Source of the DNA: JAWVZY01 sp033721955
GTDB lineage: Bacteria > Patescibacteriota > Minisyncoccia > Spechtbacterales > 2-12-FULL-38-22
Reading direction: 5' to 3'
DNA length: 38,327 nucleotides
Assembly (NCBI GenBank): GCA_033721955.1
Contig: JAWVZY010000001.1
Location: 1 to 38,327, forward strand
A program made the translations under genes and the position numbers. The notes below the pieces were generated by a model. It was not told the DNA's origin and made no database searches. It was given only the letters and a program-made list of their open reading frames with translations. This document shows, piece after piece, positions 15,035 to 22,067 of the stretch (position 1 is its first letter; the number at the start of each line of letters is the position of its first letter).

Positions 15035-16603
15035 ATGAAAAGCAAAAAATTACCCGACTATCTTTTTGTCGGAAGAGCGCAAGATCTAAAAAACAAATCT
15101 GACAGAAAATTATACAGGCGTTTTGAAATGCTGCCCGGCCTTTTGGTTTGGGGCACATTTGCTATAGTTATTTTACTTTCATGGCTTAAGCCGGTATGGA
15201 TGAGTATTATAATTATCGCTTTTGCCTTTTTTTGGCTTTTAAAGTCAGTTTATTTGGCAATTCATACAAGGAGTGCCTATAAAATAATGCTTCGCCATGA
15301 AAAAATAAACTGGATAGATAAATTAAAAAAACTTCCCAAAGAAGATTATAGGGCAAATGTGGATAATTGGCAGAATATATGGCACCTTATTGTAATTCCA
15401 ATGTACAACGAATCATTTGAGGTTGTCGGTCAATCTTTTGAAGCATTGGCAAGTTCTGATTGGCCTAAAGATAAAATGATAGTAGTACTTTCTGCCGAAG
15501 AATTGGGAGGAGAAAAAGCTCAAAAGACAATGCGAAAAATAGAGAGAAAATATAAAGATGAGTTTTTCTCTGTTATAACCACCACTCATCCTGCCGGCCT
15601 GAAGGGCGAGATGGCAGGCAAGGGCTCTAATGAGACATGGGCCGCAAAAAAAGCAGGGGAGATAATAGATGCAAATAATATTCCTCATGACGCTATTCTT
15701 GTTTCTGCCTTGGATTCAGATACAGTAGTTTATCCTCGATATTTTTCATGCATTTCTTACCATTTTTTAACAGCAGAAAAACCTTATCGCTCCAGCTACC
15801 AGCCCATACCTCTTTTTATAAATAATATTTGGCAAGCACCCGCATTGAGCCGCATTAGCGCTTTTTCCAGTACATTTTGGCACACTCTTAGCCAGGAGAG
15901 GCCCGAAAAACAAACGACATTTTCTTCTCACTCTATGACCTACAAAGCCCTTTTAGATGTGGGTTATTGGCAGACAAATGTGGTATCGGAGGATTCGCGT
16001 ATATTTTTTCAGTGTTTTTTAAGATACAGCGGAGATTACAGTGTTGTAAGCTTGTATTATCCTATAGCTATGGATGCTAATGTCGCTCCCTCATACACTA
16101 AAACCTTGAAAAATATCTACAAACAAATGCGCAGATGGGCCTATGGATCTGAAAATATACCATATTTGCTTTTTGGCTACACCAAGGATAAAAGCATTCC
16201 TTTTATGAAGTTTTTCCGACATGCCTTTAATAAGATAGAGGGTTTTCATTCTTGGGCTACGCATGCTTTACTTTTATTTATTATGGGTTGGCTGCCTATA
16301 TTTTTGGGAGGAGATGAATTTAATGTTACCTCAACCGCATATAATCTTTTACCAATGGTACGCTGGCTGCTTACAGCGGCAATGATAGGCCTTGTATCAT
16401 CTGCTTACCTAAGTATACTTCTTTTACCTCCTCGTCCCCCTAATTATGGAAAACATAAATATATCGTAATGGTAGCTCAGTGGCTACTTATACCATTTAC
16501 ACTTATAATATTTGGCGCTTTTCCCGCGATAGAAGCCCAAACTCGCCTGATGCTTGGAAAATATATGGGTTTTTGGGTTACTCCAAAGCATCGCAAGGAA
16601 TAG
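15035..16603 (+). CDS. Membrane glycosyltransferase, GT2 family
   Basis: 522 residues. Two N-terminal membrane segments (about 35-75), a cytoplasmic GT-A catalytic domain (about 110-370) and three to four C-terminal membrane segments (about 400-510). Catalytic features are visible: HLIVIPMYNE at the start of the nucleotide-sugar fold, a DSD metal motif near 227-229, SED near 325 (the catalytic Asp region) and QMRRW at 364-368, the QxxRW motif of processive GT2 enzymes such as cellulose and hyaluronan synthases. I infer synthesis or export of a surface polysaccharide; the sugar cannot be predicted. It sits alone between two terminators with only a weak SD (GAAGGT), and shows no clear functional link to the PrkA block upstream. 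Confidence 0.88.
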   Translation: MKSKKLPDYLFVGRAQDLKNKSDRKLYRRFEMLPGLLVWGTFAIVILLSWLKPVWMSIIIIAFAFFWLLKSVYLAIHTRSAYKIMLRHEKINWIDKLKKLPKEDYRANVDNWQNIWHLIVIPMYNESFEVVGQSFEALASSDWPKDKMIVVLSAEELGGEKAQKTMRKIERKYKDEFFSVITTTHPAGLKGEMAGKGSNETWAAKKAGEIIDANNIPHDAILVSALDSDTVVYPRYFSCISYHFLTAEKPYRSSYQPIPLFINNIWQAPALSRISAFSSTFWHTLSQERPEKQTTFSSHSMTYKALLDVGYWQTNVVSEDSRIFFQCFLRYSGDYSVVSLYYPIAMDANVAPSYTKTLKNIYKQMRRWAYGSENIPYLLFGYTKDKSIPFMKFFRHAFNKIEGFHSWATHALLLFIMGWLPIFLGGDEFNVTSTAYNLLPMVRWLLTAAMIGLVSSAYLSILLLPPRPPNYGKHKYIVMVAQWLLIPFTLIIFGAFPAIEAQTRLMLGKYMGFWVTPKHRKE

Positions 16604-16641
16604 GATTTATCTTTGCCCGCATTTTTCTTCTTTATCATATA

Positions 16642-16668
16642 AAAAACCGCCGATGAGCGGTTTTTGAG
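16642..16668. terminator. Terminator after the glycosyltransferase gene
   Basis: AAAAACCGC (16642-16650), loop CGATGA, GCGGTTTTT (16657-16665). The A- and T-rich arms make it usable on both strands, and the convergent small gene ends just beyond it. Confidence 0.85.
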
Positions 16669-16679
16669 ATAGCTAAGAG

Positions 16680-16892
16680 TTACTGGGGTAGTTTTAGCTT
16701 GCCTGCTTTGAGGAGATACCAATATTCTTCTTGCACTGTTGAAATATCTATTTTTACTGAGCGGGCAACACGTTCTATTAATTTAAGCCCGTAATAATTT
16801 TTTCCTTCGCTTATGAGTTTATTTCTTATAAGCTCCGTTTGTTTACGTTCTTTTTCTGCCATTTTTTCAGCGTATGCTATCAAATCTGCCAC
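16680..16892 (-). CDS. Small hypothetical protein, 70 residues
   Basis: I do not recognise this protein. GTG start (MADLIAYAEKMAEKERKQ...) with a good SD, AAGGAGG, 5 bases upstream on the minus strand, which is the main support for it being real. It is helical, rich in Lys and Glu, without membrane segments; the end VQEEYWYLLKAGKLKLPQ contains aromatic residues as in a small winged-helix or regulatory domain, but that is a guess. It lies downstream of recG on the same strand, 68 bases away, and ends at the convergent terminator. Conservation in related genomes would settle whether it is a gene. Confidence 0.6.
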   Translation of the reverse strand: MADLIAYAEKMAEKERKQTELIRNKLISEGKNYYGLKLIERVARSVKIDISTVQEEYWYLLKAGKLKLPQ

Positions 16893-16960
16893 TGCGCCTC
16901 CTTATTTTGCGGAACTAAATACAATATATAGCAAGTTGTACCGACTGTAAAGATAAAGCC

Positions 16961-19042
16961 TTATTCAAAATGCATCGTCTTTTGCATTTCCTCCACTTTA
17001 TTTTTGAGTATTTCCCACTTTTTTAATTTTGCATCTTTTTCTAAAAATTTATTTGCCTCTTCTCGCGCTTCTTCAATAAGTTCTACATTGTCTAAAGATG
17101 CCATGGCAAGGTCGGGCATACCGCTTTGCCTTACTCCATACATATCTCCCGCACCCCTGAATTTTAAGTCATATTCGGCAAGCTCAAAACCGTTTTTAGC
17201 TTTAACCAAGGCATTCATTCTTTTGCGCGTACCTTCAGAGTCAGATTCAGTAAGCAGGAAGCAGTATGATTGATGCTTGTCTCTTCCGACGCGACCTCTA
17301 AATTGGTGCAATTGTGCCAAGCCAAATCTTTCAGCTCCATCCACCATCATAATTGTTGCATTTGGAATATCTATTCCCACCTCAACTACAGAGGTTGAAA
17401 TAAGGAGATCAATCTTGCCTTCTTTCATTTTATTCATTATCTCATCTTTCTCCTGGCCCTTCATCCTTCCATGTAAAAGTCCTAAATTATAATCTTTAAA
17501 TGGTCCGCTTGATAATTTTTCATATTCGTCGGTTGCAGCCTTTGCCTCAAGCTTATCTGAAACTTCAACAAGAGGAAATATGCAAAATGCTTGTCTTCCT
17601 TTATCCAGTTCTTTTTTTATAAGTTCAAATGCCTCCTTTCGTTTTTTAGGAGGCACTATCTTTGTAATTACCTTTTTTCTTCCCTTCGGCATTTCTTTAA
17701 GAAGTGAAATATCAAGATCTCCATAAATGGTTAAAGCAAGCGAGCGGGGTATGGGGGTTGCGGTCATAGAGAGCAGGTGGGGGATTGTTTTATTTTTTGC
17801 TTTGGAGCCGCTTTTGGCAAGTGCTGCCCTTTGCCCGACTCCAAAGCGATGCTGTTCATCAATTGTTACAAAACCTATATTTTTGAATTTAACATCTTTT
17901 TGTATTACAGCATGCGTGCCTATTAGCATATCTACCTCTCCCTTTTTTATTTTTTCTTTAAGTTCGGGTTTTTTTATTTTTTCATTATTTAATTTAGATG
18001 AACTTCCCGTAAGTAGGCCTATGCTGGGACTGTATTCTTTATCATCGAATAATTCTGTTATTGTTTTGTTGTGTTGTTCGGCCAGTATTTCAGTTGGTGC
18101 CATAAATGCCGCTTGAAATCCGGCATCTACCGCGTTTAATGCGGCAGTGGCCGCTACAACTGTTTTTCCGCTTCCCACATCCCCCTCAAGCATGCGATTC
18201 ATAGGAATAGGTCGTTCCATATCTTTAAGTATGCGCCACGCCGCTTTCTTTTGGGAATCAGTTAAAGTAAAGGGTAAGGAATTTACAAATTTTTTGGTAA
18301 GTTCTACATTTGTTTTTACTTTGGGTGAATTTTCAGCTTGCATTTCAGCTTTTGTTTTTAGGGCGGCAAGTTGTACATAAAATATTTCTTCAAATTCAAA
18401 TCTACGCCTGGCCTCTTGAGCCTTTTCAATAGAGGAAGGGAAGTGAATATTAAAAAGCGCATCACGCAGTGGCATAAGTTCCTTTTCTTTTACAAATTCC
18501 TCAGGCAGAGGATCTTCAATATTTTGGGCTATAGGTAAAAGTTTATATATTATATATCTTAGCCACTTAGAAGAAACACCTCTTGTTTCTGGATAAATAG
18601 GTACTATGCGGGCAGTATGCACAGGTGAGGTTTCCATGCTTCGCACTTCGGGCGTTGGGTTTGAAAGATAAACCCCATCTTTGCCAAGTGAGGTCTTGCC
18701 TGCAAGCAACACGCTTTCCTCAGTATTTAACTGTTTTTTTATGTATGATTGATTAAACCACACCGCCTTTATTGTATCTGTACGATCTTCAATAACTGCT
18801 TCAATAATTTTAAGACGGCGGCGTTTTGCCATACGTTCATTTATGTGAACAACCTTGCCTTCAATAGTAACTTCTTCATCAGGTTTTATATCCGCAATGC
18901 TCTTTACCGTAGCGTAATCTTCATAACGGGATGGGAAGTGAAAAAGAAGGTCGCGGACCTCCTTTATTCCTAATTTTTTAAGCTTACCGGCATATTTTGG
19001 GCCGATACGTTTTATTTCTTCAACTGGAGTGCTTAGATTCAT
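16961..19042 (-). CDS. recG: ATP-dependent DNA helicase RecG
   Basis: Branch-migration helicase that remodels stalled replication forks and Holliday junctions. 693 residues, normal length. Seen: N-terminal wedge/OB domain beginning TPVEEIKRIGPKYAGKLKKL (a helix-hairpin-helix-like start), Walker A LEGDVGSGKTVVA near residues 285-297, the DExH motif FVTIDEQHRFGVGQR, LSMTATPIPRSLALTIYGD, STSVVEVGIDIPNATIM, and the motif VI region QLHQFRGRVGRDKHQSYC. All helicase motifs are intact. No SD precedes the ATG. No partner genes are adjacent except a small unknown gene downstream on the same strand. Confidence 0.97.
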   Translation of the reverse strand: MNLSTPVEEIKRIGPKYAGKLKKLGIKEVRDLLFHFPSRYEDYATVKSIADIKPDEEVTIEGKVVHINERMAKRRRLKIIEAVIEDRTDTIKAVWFNQSYIKKQLNTEESVLLAGKTSLGKDGVYLSNPTPEVRSMETSPVHTARIVPIYPETRGVSSKWLRYIIYKLLPIAQNIEDPLPEEFVKEKELMPLRDALFNIHFPSSIEKAQEARRRFEFEEIFYVQLAALKTKAEMQAENSPKVKTNVELTKKFVNSLPFTLTDSQKKAAWRILKDMERPIPMNRMLEGDVGSGKTVVAATAALNAVDAGFQAAFMAPTEILAEQHNKTITELFDDKEYSPSIGLLTGSSSKLNNEKIKKPELKEKIKKGEVDMLIGTHAVIQKDVKFKNIGFVTIDEQHRFGVGQRAALAKSGSKAKNKTIPHLLSMTATPIPRSLALTIYGDLDISLLKEMPKGRKKVITKIVPPKKRKEAFELIKKELDKGRQAFCIFPLVEVSDKLEAKAATDEYEKLSSGPFKDYNLGLLHGRMKGQEKDEIMNKMKEGKIDLLISTSVVEVGIDIPNATIMMVDGAERFGLAQLHQFRGRVGRDKHQSYCFLLTESDSEGTRKRMNALVKAKNGFELAEYDLKFRGAGDMYGVRQSGMPDLAMASLDNVELIEEAREEANKFLEKDAKLKKWEILKNKVEEMQKTMHFE

Positions 19043-19147
19043 TTAAGCTCGTTTTTTAAAGGGGGAGAGGCAGAGATTTTTCTAAATCTCATTTCTCCAT
19101 ATAATAAATTAAATTTCAATTTCAAAGCAATTAAAAGCTAATTAGTG

Positions 19148-19230
19148 CGGAGGGGGTGGGATTCGAACCCACAAGTGCTTGCGCACGCCGGTTTTCAAGA
19201 CCGGTGGAATAGCCGTTATCCGACCCCTCC
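19148..19230 (-). tRNA. tRNA-Ser (anticodon UGA)
   Basis: Minus-strand cloverleaf with acceptor GGAGGGG / CCCCTCC, anticodon stem CCGGT / ACCGG with loop CTTGAAA giving UGA, a long variable arm typical of tRNA-Ser, T arm GGGTTCGAATCCC and discriminator G. CCA is not encoded. Confidence 0.97.
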
Positions 19231-19238
19231 TCATTTTC

Positions 19239-19288
19239 CAACAACGCCAAAAGGCATTATTGAAATAATTGCGGAGAGGGTGGGATTC
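19239..19288. repeat. 50-bp direct repeat, copy 1
   Basis: Matches 19357-19406 with three mismatches at an offset of 118 bases. Its right end (19272-19288) is the last 17 bases of a tRNA-Ser gene in minus orientation; the rest is the tRNA 3' flank. Confidence 0.9.
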
Positions 19289-19350
19289 CCCTTCGGGCCG
19301 GAGAATGCCATTTAAGGCATTCTCTTCTCATCCCACCTAGCTCGCATAAG
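19272..19350 (-). pseudogene. Decayed tRNA-Ser-like sequence folding as a long hairpin
   Basis: Read on the minus strand, the 3' end keeps the tRNA-Ser T-arm 3' strand and acceptor (GGAATCCCACCCTCTCCG), identical to tRNA-Ser(GCU). The 5' two-thirds no longer fold as a tRNA: a 9-bp hairpin GAGAATGCC / GGCATTCTC (19301-19309 and 19315-19323) sits where the anticodon arm would be, and GTGGGAT (19280-19286) pairs with ATCCCAC (19330-19336). It is either a broken third tRNA-Ser copy or a palindrome built on a tRNA end. It lies between the two intact tRNA-Ser genes. Confidence 0.55.
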
Positions 19351-19356
19351 ATATTT

Positions 19357-19406
19357 CAACAACACTAAAAGGCAGTATTGAAATAATTGCGGAGAGGGTG
19401 GGATTC
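19357..19406. repeat. 50-bp direct repeat, copy 2
   Basis: Second copy of the repeat at 19239-19288. Its right end is the true 3' end of tRNA-Ser(GCU). The pair encloses the hairpin at 19289-19356. Confidence 0.9.
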
Positions 19407-19474
19407 GAACCCACGGGCCGCTAACGCGGCATGGATTAGCAATCCATTGCTTTAGGCCACTCAGCCACCTCTCC
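19390..19474 (-). tRNA. tRNA-Ser (anticodon GCU)
   Basis: Minus-strand cloverleaf: acceptor GGAGAGG / CCTCTCC, anticodon stem ATGGA / TCCAT with loop TTGCTAA giving GCU, long variable arm (CCGCG/GCGG type), T arm GGGTTCGAATCCC, discriminator G, no encoded CCA. Confidence 0.97.
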
Positions 19475-19538
19475 AGGTTATGCCTAAATTATACACTATA
19501 TTATTGTGTTTTTCAATAAATAACAAAGAATGGTAATA

Positions 19539-19544
19539 TATAAT
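19539..19544 (+). promoter_or_regulatory. -10 element giving a likely leaderless transcript
   Basis: TATAAT ends 7 bases before the ATG at 19552, so transcription would begin at or next to the start codon. No SD is present. The -35 region is weak. Confidence 0.45.
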
Positions 19545-19551
19545 TAACCAT

Positions 19552-19992
19552 ATGGAAGAATTTACCTGGAAAGTTTCAAAAGAAGATAGACCCATGCCCT
19601 GGGTGCTGTATAGTATTGTGGGGATTGTATCTATTGCTATAGCAGCTTTTTTTGTATATTCAGGCAATATTTTTGGCGCCGCACTTTTTATTATGGGTCC
19701 GGTTGTAATTGTAATCTCTGCAACCAAAGGACAGAAAGAAGTTTATTGCACGATTACAGATAGCGAAATAAAGGTGAATAATCGCCAATACCCCTTTAAA
19801 AATTTAGAATATTATAGTATAATAGCCGATACCTTGATATTAAAGCCAAAAGAGCAGGGTGTTGTATATGTCCCTATATTTATTGAAGATACCGAGCATA
19901 TACATGAGTATCTTTTTGGTAAGGTAAAACAGAATGAAGATTACCAAGAAGATTTTTCTCAAATAGTAAACAGGTTTTTGAGAATACATTAA
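19552..19992 (+). CDS. Small membrane protein, PH-like/DUF type
   Basis: 146 residues of unassigned function. Two membrane segments lie close together (about residues 18-36 and 40-58), followed by a soluble beta-rich region (QKEVYCTITDSEIKVNNRQYPFKNLEYYSII...) resembling the PH-like fold found in many small bacterial membrane proteins; that assignment is an inference from pattern only. It stands alone between tRNA genes: tRNA-Ser(GCU) diverges upstream, and tRNA-Arg starts 2 bases after its stop codon, so the two may share a transcript. No SD; a TATAAT 7 bases before the ATG suggests a leaderless mRNA. Confidence 0.75.
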   Translation: MEEFTWKVSKEDRPMPWVLYSIVGIVSIAIAAFFVYSGNIFGAALFIMGPVVIVISATKGQKEVYCTITDSEIKVNNRQYPFKNLEYYSIIADTLILKPKEQGVVYVPIFIEDTEHIHEYLFGKVKQNEDYQEDFSQIVNRFLRIH

Positions 19993-19994
19993 AT

Positions 19995-20070
19995 GTCCTC
20001 GTAGTTCAGTGGATAGAACGCTTCCTTGCGGAGGAAGAGGTCGGAGGTTCAAATCCTCCCGAGGACGCCA
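19995..20070 (+). tRNA. tRNA-Arg (anticodon GCG)
   Basis: Cloverleaf with acceptor GTCCTCG / CGAGGAC, D arm GTTCAGTGGATAGAAC, anticodon stem CTTCC / GGAAG with loop TTGCGGA giving GCG, T arm GGAGGTTCAAATCCTCC, discriminator G and an encoded CCA (20068-20070), unlike the three other tRNA genes here. The G at the wobble position is unusual, because most bacteria use ACG modified to ICG for CGU/CGC/CGA codons. Confidence 0.95.
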
Positions 20071-20073
20071 TTG

Positions 20074-20103
20074 AAACTACCATAATTTTATGGTAGTTTT
20101 TGT
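20074..20103 (+). terminator. Terminator after tRNA-Arg
   Basis: AAACTACCATAA (20074-20085), two-base spacer, TTATGGTAGTTT (20088-20099), then TT-G-TTT. A 12-bp perfect palindrome 3 bases after the tRNA. Confidence 0.85.
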
Positions 20104-20144
20104 TTAGCACATATCACCGCAGTCAAAACAAAAGGAGAATAAAA

Positions 20145-20612
20145 ATGACAAATAAACCACTTGTGTATTTGGCAGGACCCATTACAGGGCTTGGTATTGA
20201 TGATGCAACTGACTGGCGCAATAATGCAATAGAGAAGCTTGCAAAACACAATATCGACGGATTATCACCAATACGTGGCAAAAAGTATCTTTTACTTGAA
20301 AAGACCGATATAAAAGATTCGTATGAAGATGAGGTGCTTGGGTCGCAAAAAGGTATTACAACCCGTGATCATTTTGATGTTATGCGCTCAGATATGATAC
20401 TGGTTAATTTTACAGAAGCTGAAAAAGTATCAATTGGTTCTGTGATGGAAATAGCATGGGCGCACGCTTATAGAAAACCTATTGTACTTGCCATGCAAGG
20501 CGGCAACCCCCATGATCACGCCATGGTGCGTGAGGTTAGCGGGTTCACGCTTTCAACACTTGAAGAAGCGCTTGAAGTCATAGTAGCTATCTTGTCTCCC
20601 GACGTTGTTTAA
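20145..20612 (+). CDS. Nucleoside 2-deoxyribosyltransferase-like protein
   Basis: 155 residues. The start KPLVYLAGPITGL and the segment VNFTEAEKVSIGSVMEIAWAHAYRKPIVLAM match the Rossmann-like nucleoside 2-deoxyribosyltransferase family: the AGP loop binds the substrate, and the Glu in SVMEIAWA fits the catalytic Glu position. Family members swap bases on deoxyribonucleosides or hydrolyse nucleotides (the DNPH1-like branch), in salvage or phage contexts; the substrate here is unknown. I chose ATG 20145, which has SD AAAAGGAG; a longer frame from 20100 would overlap the terminator. First of three closely spaced genes with SD sequences. Confidence 0.82.
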   Translation: MTNKPLVYLAGPITGLGIDDATDWRNNAIEKLAKHNIDGLSPIRGKKYLLLEKTDIKDSYEDEVLGSQKGITTRDHFDVMRSDMILVNFTEAEKVSIGSVMEIAWAHAYRKPIVLAMQGGNPHDHAMVREVSGFTLSTLEEALEVIVAILSPDVV

Positions 20613-20634
20613 CACCAGAGAAAAGGAGTAATAA

Positions 20635-20910
20635 ATGCTTTTTGATATAGCAGGGTGGGCAGGAATGTCCTCTATATTATTGGCCTATTTATTGCTTTCA
20701 AGAGGAGCAGTTACAGGAGAGAGTAGATTATATCACTGGCTGAATTTGCTTGGTGTTATCGGAGTAGGCATGAATGTTTTTGTGCAGAAGGCATGGCCGG
20801 CACTTGGCCTCCAAGCTGCATTTGGCTTGATAGCAATCTATGCTCTTATAAAGATACAAAAGAACAAAAATAAAGGGGGTCGGAATGCCAAGCGCCTTGA
20901 TAATAGATGA
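20635..20910 (+). CDS. Small membrane protein, CBU_0592-like
   Basis: 91 residues with three membrane segments (about 3-22, 33-50 and 54-72) and a basic tail (KIQKNKNKGGRNAKRLDNR). The pattern of W-x-G-M-x-S at the start and a G-rich middle segment resembles the small CBU_0592-type membrane domain of unknown function; I recognise it only loosely. SD AAAAGGAG precedes the ATG, 22 bases after the previous stop. Its 3' end overlaps the ASCH gene by 26 bases in a different frame, suggesting coupled translation. Confidence 0.7.
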   Translation: MLFDIAGWAGMSSILLAYLLLSRGAVTGESRLYHWLNLLGVIGVGMNVFVQKAWPALGLQAAFGLIAIYALIKIQKNKNKGGRNAKRLDNR

Positions 20911-21268
20911 GCCGTGGATAAGTAAAATACTTTCCGGGCAAAAAAATTGGGAGATAAGGACTCAGACCACTCACAAAAGGGGAGAGATAGGACTAATACG
21001 CAAGGGTTCGGGCCTTATAGTGGGCTCGGTTGAGATTGTAAATGTATTAGAACTGCCGAGAAATATTAGTGTTCTTCATGATACATTTCAAAATCACAAT
21101 TGCTGGGCTATGGATCTTATAAATTACGGCGATCCTGAAAAACCTCTTTATGCGTGGGTTTTAAAAGATGCAAATAGGTTTGAAGACCCAATACCATATG
21201 ACCATCCTCGGGGTGCTGTGATATGGGTAAAAGTACCTGACTGGAAAAAACAAAAAGCTGAAGTTTGA
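20885..21268 (+). CDS. ASCH-domain protein
   Basis: 127 residues. LIIDEPWISKILSGQKNWEIRT is the classic ASCH start (the GxKxxEIR signature), followed by a strand-rich barrel with GLIVGSVEIVNVLEL and ending PRGAVIWVKVPDW. ASCH domains are PUA-like and bind RNA or nucleotides; some members act as ribonucleases or N4-acetylcytidine amidohydrolases, but the role here is unknown. A GGGGGT-type SD lies before the ATG, within the end of the previous gene. Its last codons form the left arm of a terminator hairpin. Together with the deoxyribosyltransferase-like gene this suggests nucleotide or RNA-modification salvage, or an accessory cassette. Confidence 0.85.
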   Translation: MPSALIIDEPWISKILSGQKNWEIRTQTTHKRGEIGLIRKGSGLIVGSVEIVNVLELPRNISVLHDTFQNHNCWAMDLINYGDPEKPLYAWVLKDANRFEDPIPYDHPRGAVIWVKVPDWKKQKAEV

Positions 21269-21284
21269 ACTTCAGCTTTTTTAA
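21253..21284. terminator. Terminator at the end of the ASCH gene
   Basis: AAAAGCTGAAGTT (21253-21265), TG, AACTTCAGCTTTT (21268-21280), then TT. The left arm overlaps the ASCH stop region. It can also serve the convergent comF gene. Confidence 0.85.
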
Positions 21285-21295
21285 TGTTTTACAGT

Positions 21296-22012
21296 TTAAT
21301 CTTTTAATACAGCAAGTCCCCAAACCTCCTTTGTGCCCGCACTATTTAAAGCTATAGCGCATTGGCGCATTGTAGAGCCGGTAGTTATTACATCATCTAC
21401 CAGGAGGATGGTTTTATTTTTAACAGAATCATTTGAAACTTCAAATACACCTTCAAGATTTTGCAGGCGTTCTTTTCGTGAATCCGTTTTAACTTGCGGA
21501 ATTGTCCTATTTGTTTTAATTAGTGTCTCTGTTTTTACAGGTACATTAATAATGTCGCTTAGGTGGCGCGCTATAAGTTCTGCTTGGTTAAAACCTCGTT
21601 TTTTTAACTTCCTTTTATGCATTGGCACCGGAATTATTACATCTGCATTTTCTTTGATTGTATTCAGATATGCGCCTTGTTCAAGTTGCCACAGAGCGAA
21701 AGTTGACAGGGGAGAGGCAAGCGCTCGGGCATATTTATATTTCATATCTCTTATCATGTCCCCCAGGGCGTTATCTGAGTAGAGGCCGCAGGTAAATATT
21801 CTATTTAGCTTAAGTTCGCTTTTGCATTTTGGGGGTAGCTTGCCAAAAGGAAGGCGAAGGTCGCAGTGAGGACAGGTCGGCTCGTACAAGGCCTTTAATT
21901 GCCATAAACATTCATTGCATAGATAAGTTCCCGTCTTTTTACATTTATAGCAAAAGGAAGGAAATAAGCTTTCTGTAACCATATTTTTAATTGTATTTAG
22001 CTCTTTATACAT
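21296..22012 (-). CDS. comF: ComF-family amidophosphoribosyltransferase-like protein
   Basis: 238 residues. An N-terminal zinc-ribbon-like region carries paired cysteines (CYKCKK, CNEC, CPHC), then a phosphoribosyltransferase fold with the PRPP loop ILLVDDVITTGST near the C-terminus and the family block VPMHKRKLKKRGFNQAELIA. ComF is needed for natural transformation in many bacteria, helping take single-stranded DNA inward with ComFA or PriA. It lies downstream of clpC on the same strand, 55 bases away, and near the type IV pilus operon, which fits a DNA-uptake role. No SD. Confidence 0.93.
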   Translation of the reverse strand: MYKELNTIKNMVTESLFPSFCYKCKKTGTYLCNECLWQLKALYEPTCPHCDLRLPFGKLPPKCKSELKLNRIFTCGLYSDNALGDMIRDMKYKYARALASPLSTFALWQLEQGAYLNTIKENADVIIPVPMHKRKLKKRGFNQAELIARHLSDIINVPVKTETLIKTNRTIPQVKTDSRKERLQNLEGVFEVSNDSVKNKTILLVDDVITTGSTMRQCAIALNSAGTKEVWGLAVLKD

Positions 22013-22017
22013 TTTTT

Positions 22018-22037
22018 AAAGCGCGCCATGGGCGCGC
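22018..22037 (-). terminator. GC-rich hairpin between clpC and comF
   Basis: GCGCGCC (22021-22027) pairs with GGCGCGC (22031-22037), with only a short T run after it on the minus strand. It could be a weak terminator for clpC or a stabilising stem within a clpC-comF transcript. Confidence 0.5.
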
Positions 22038-22067
22038 AGTAGTTGATTAGAATAATAGCTGAGCAAT

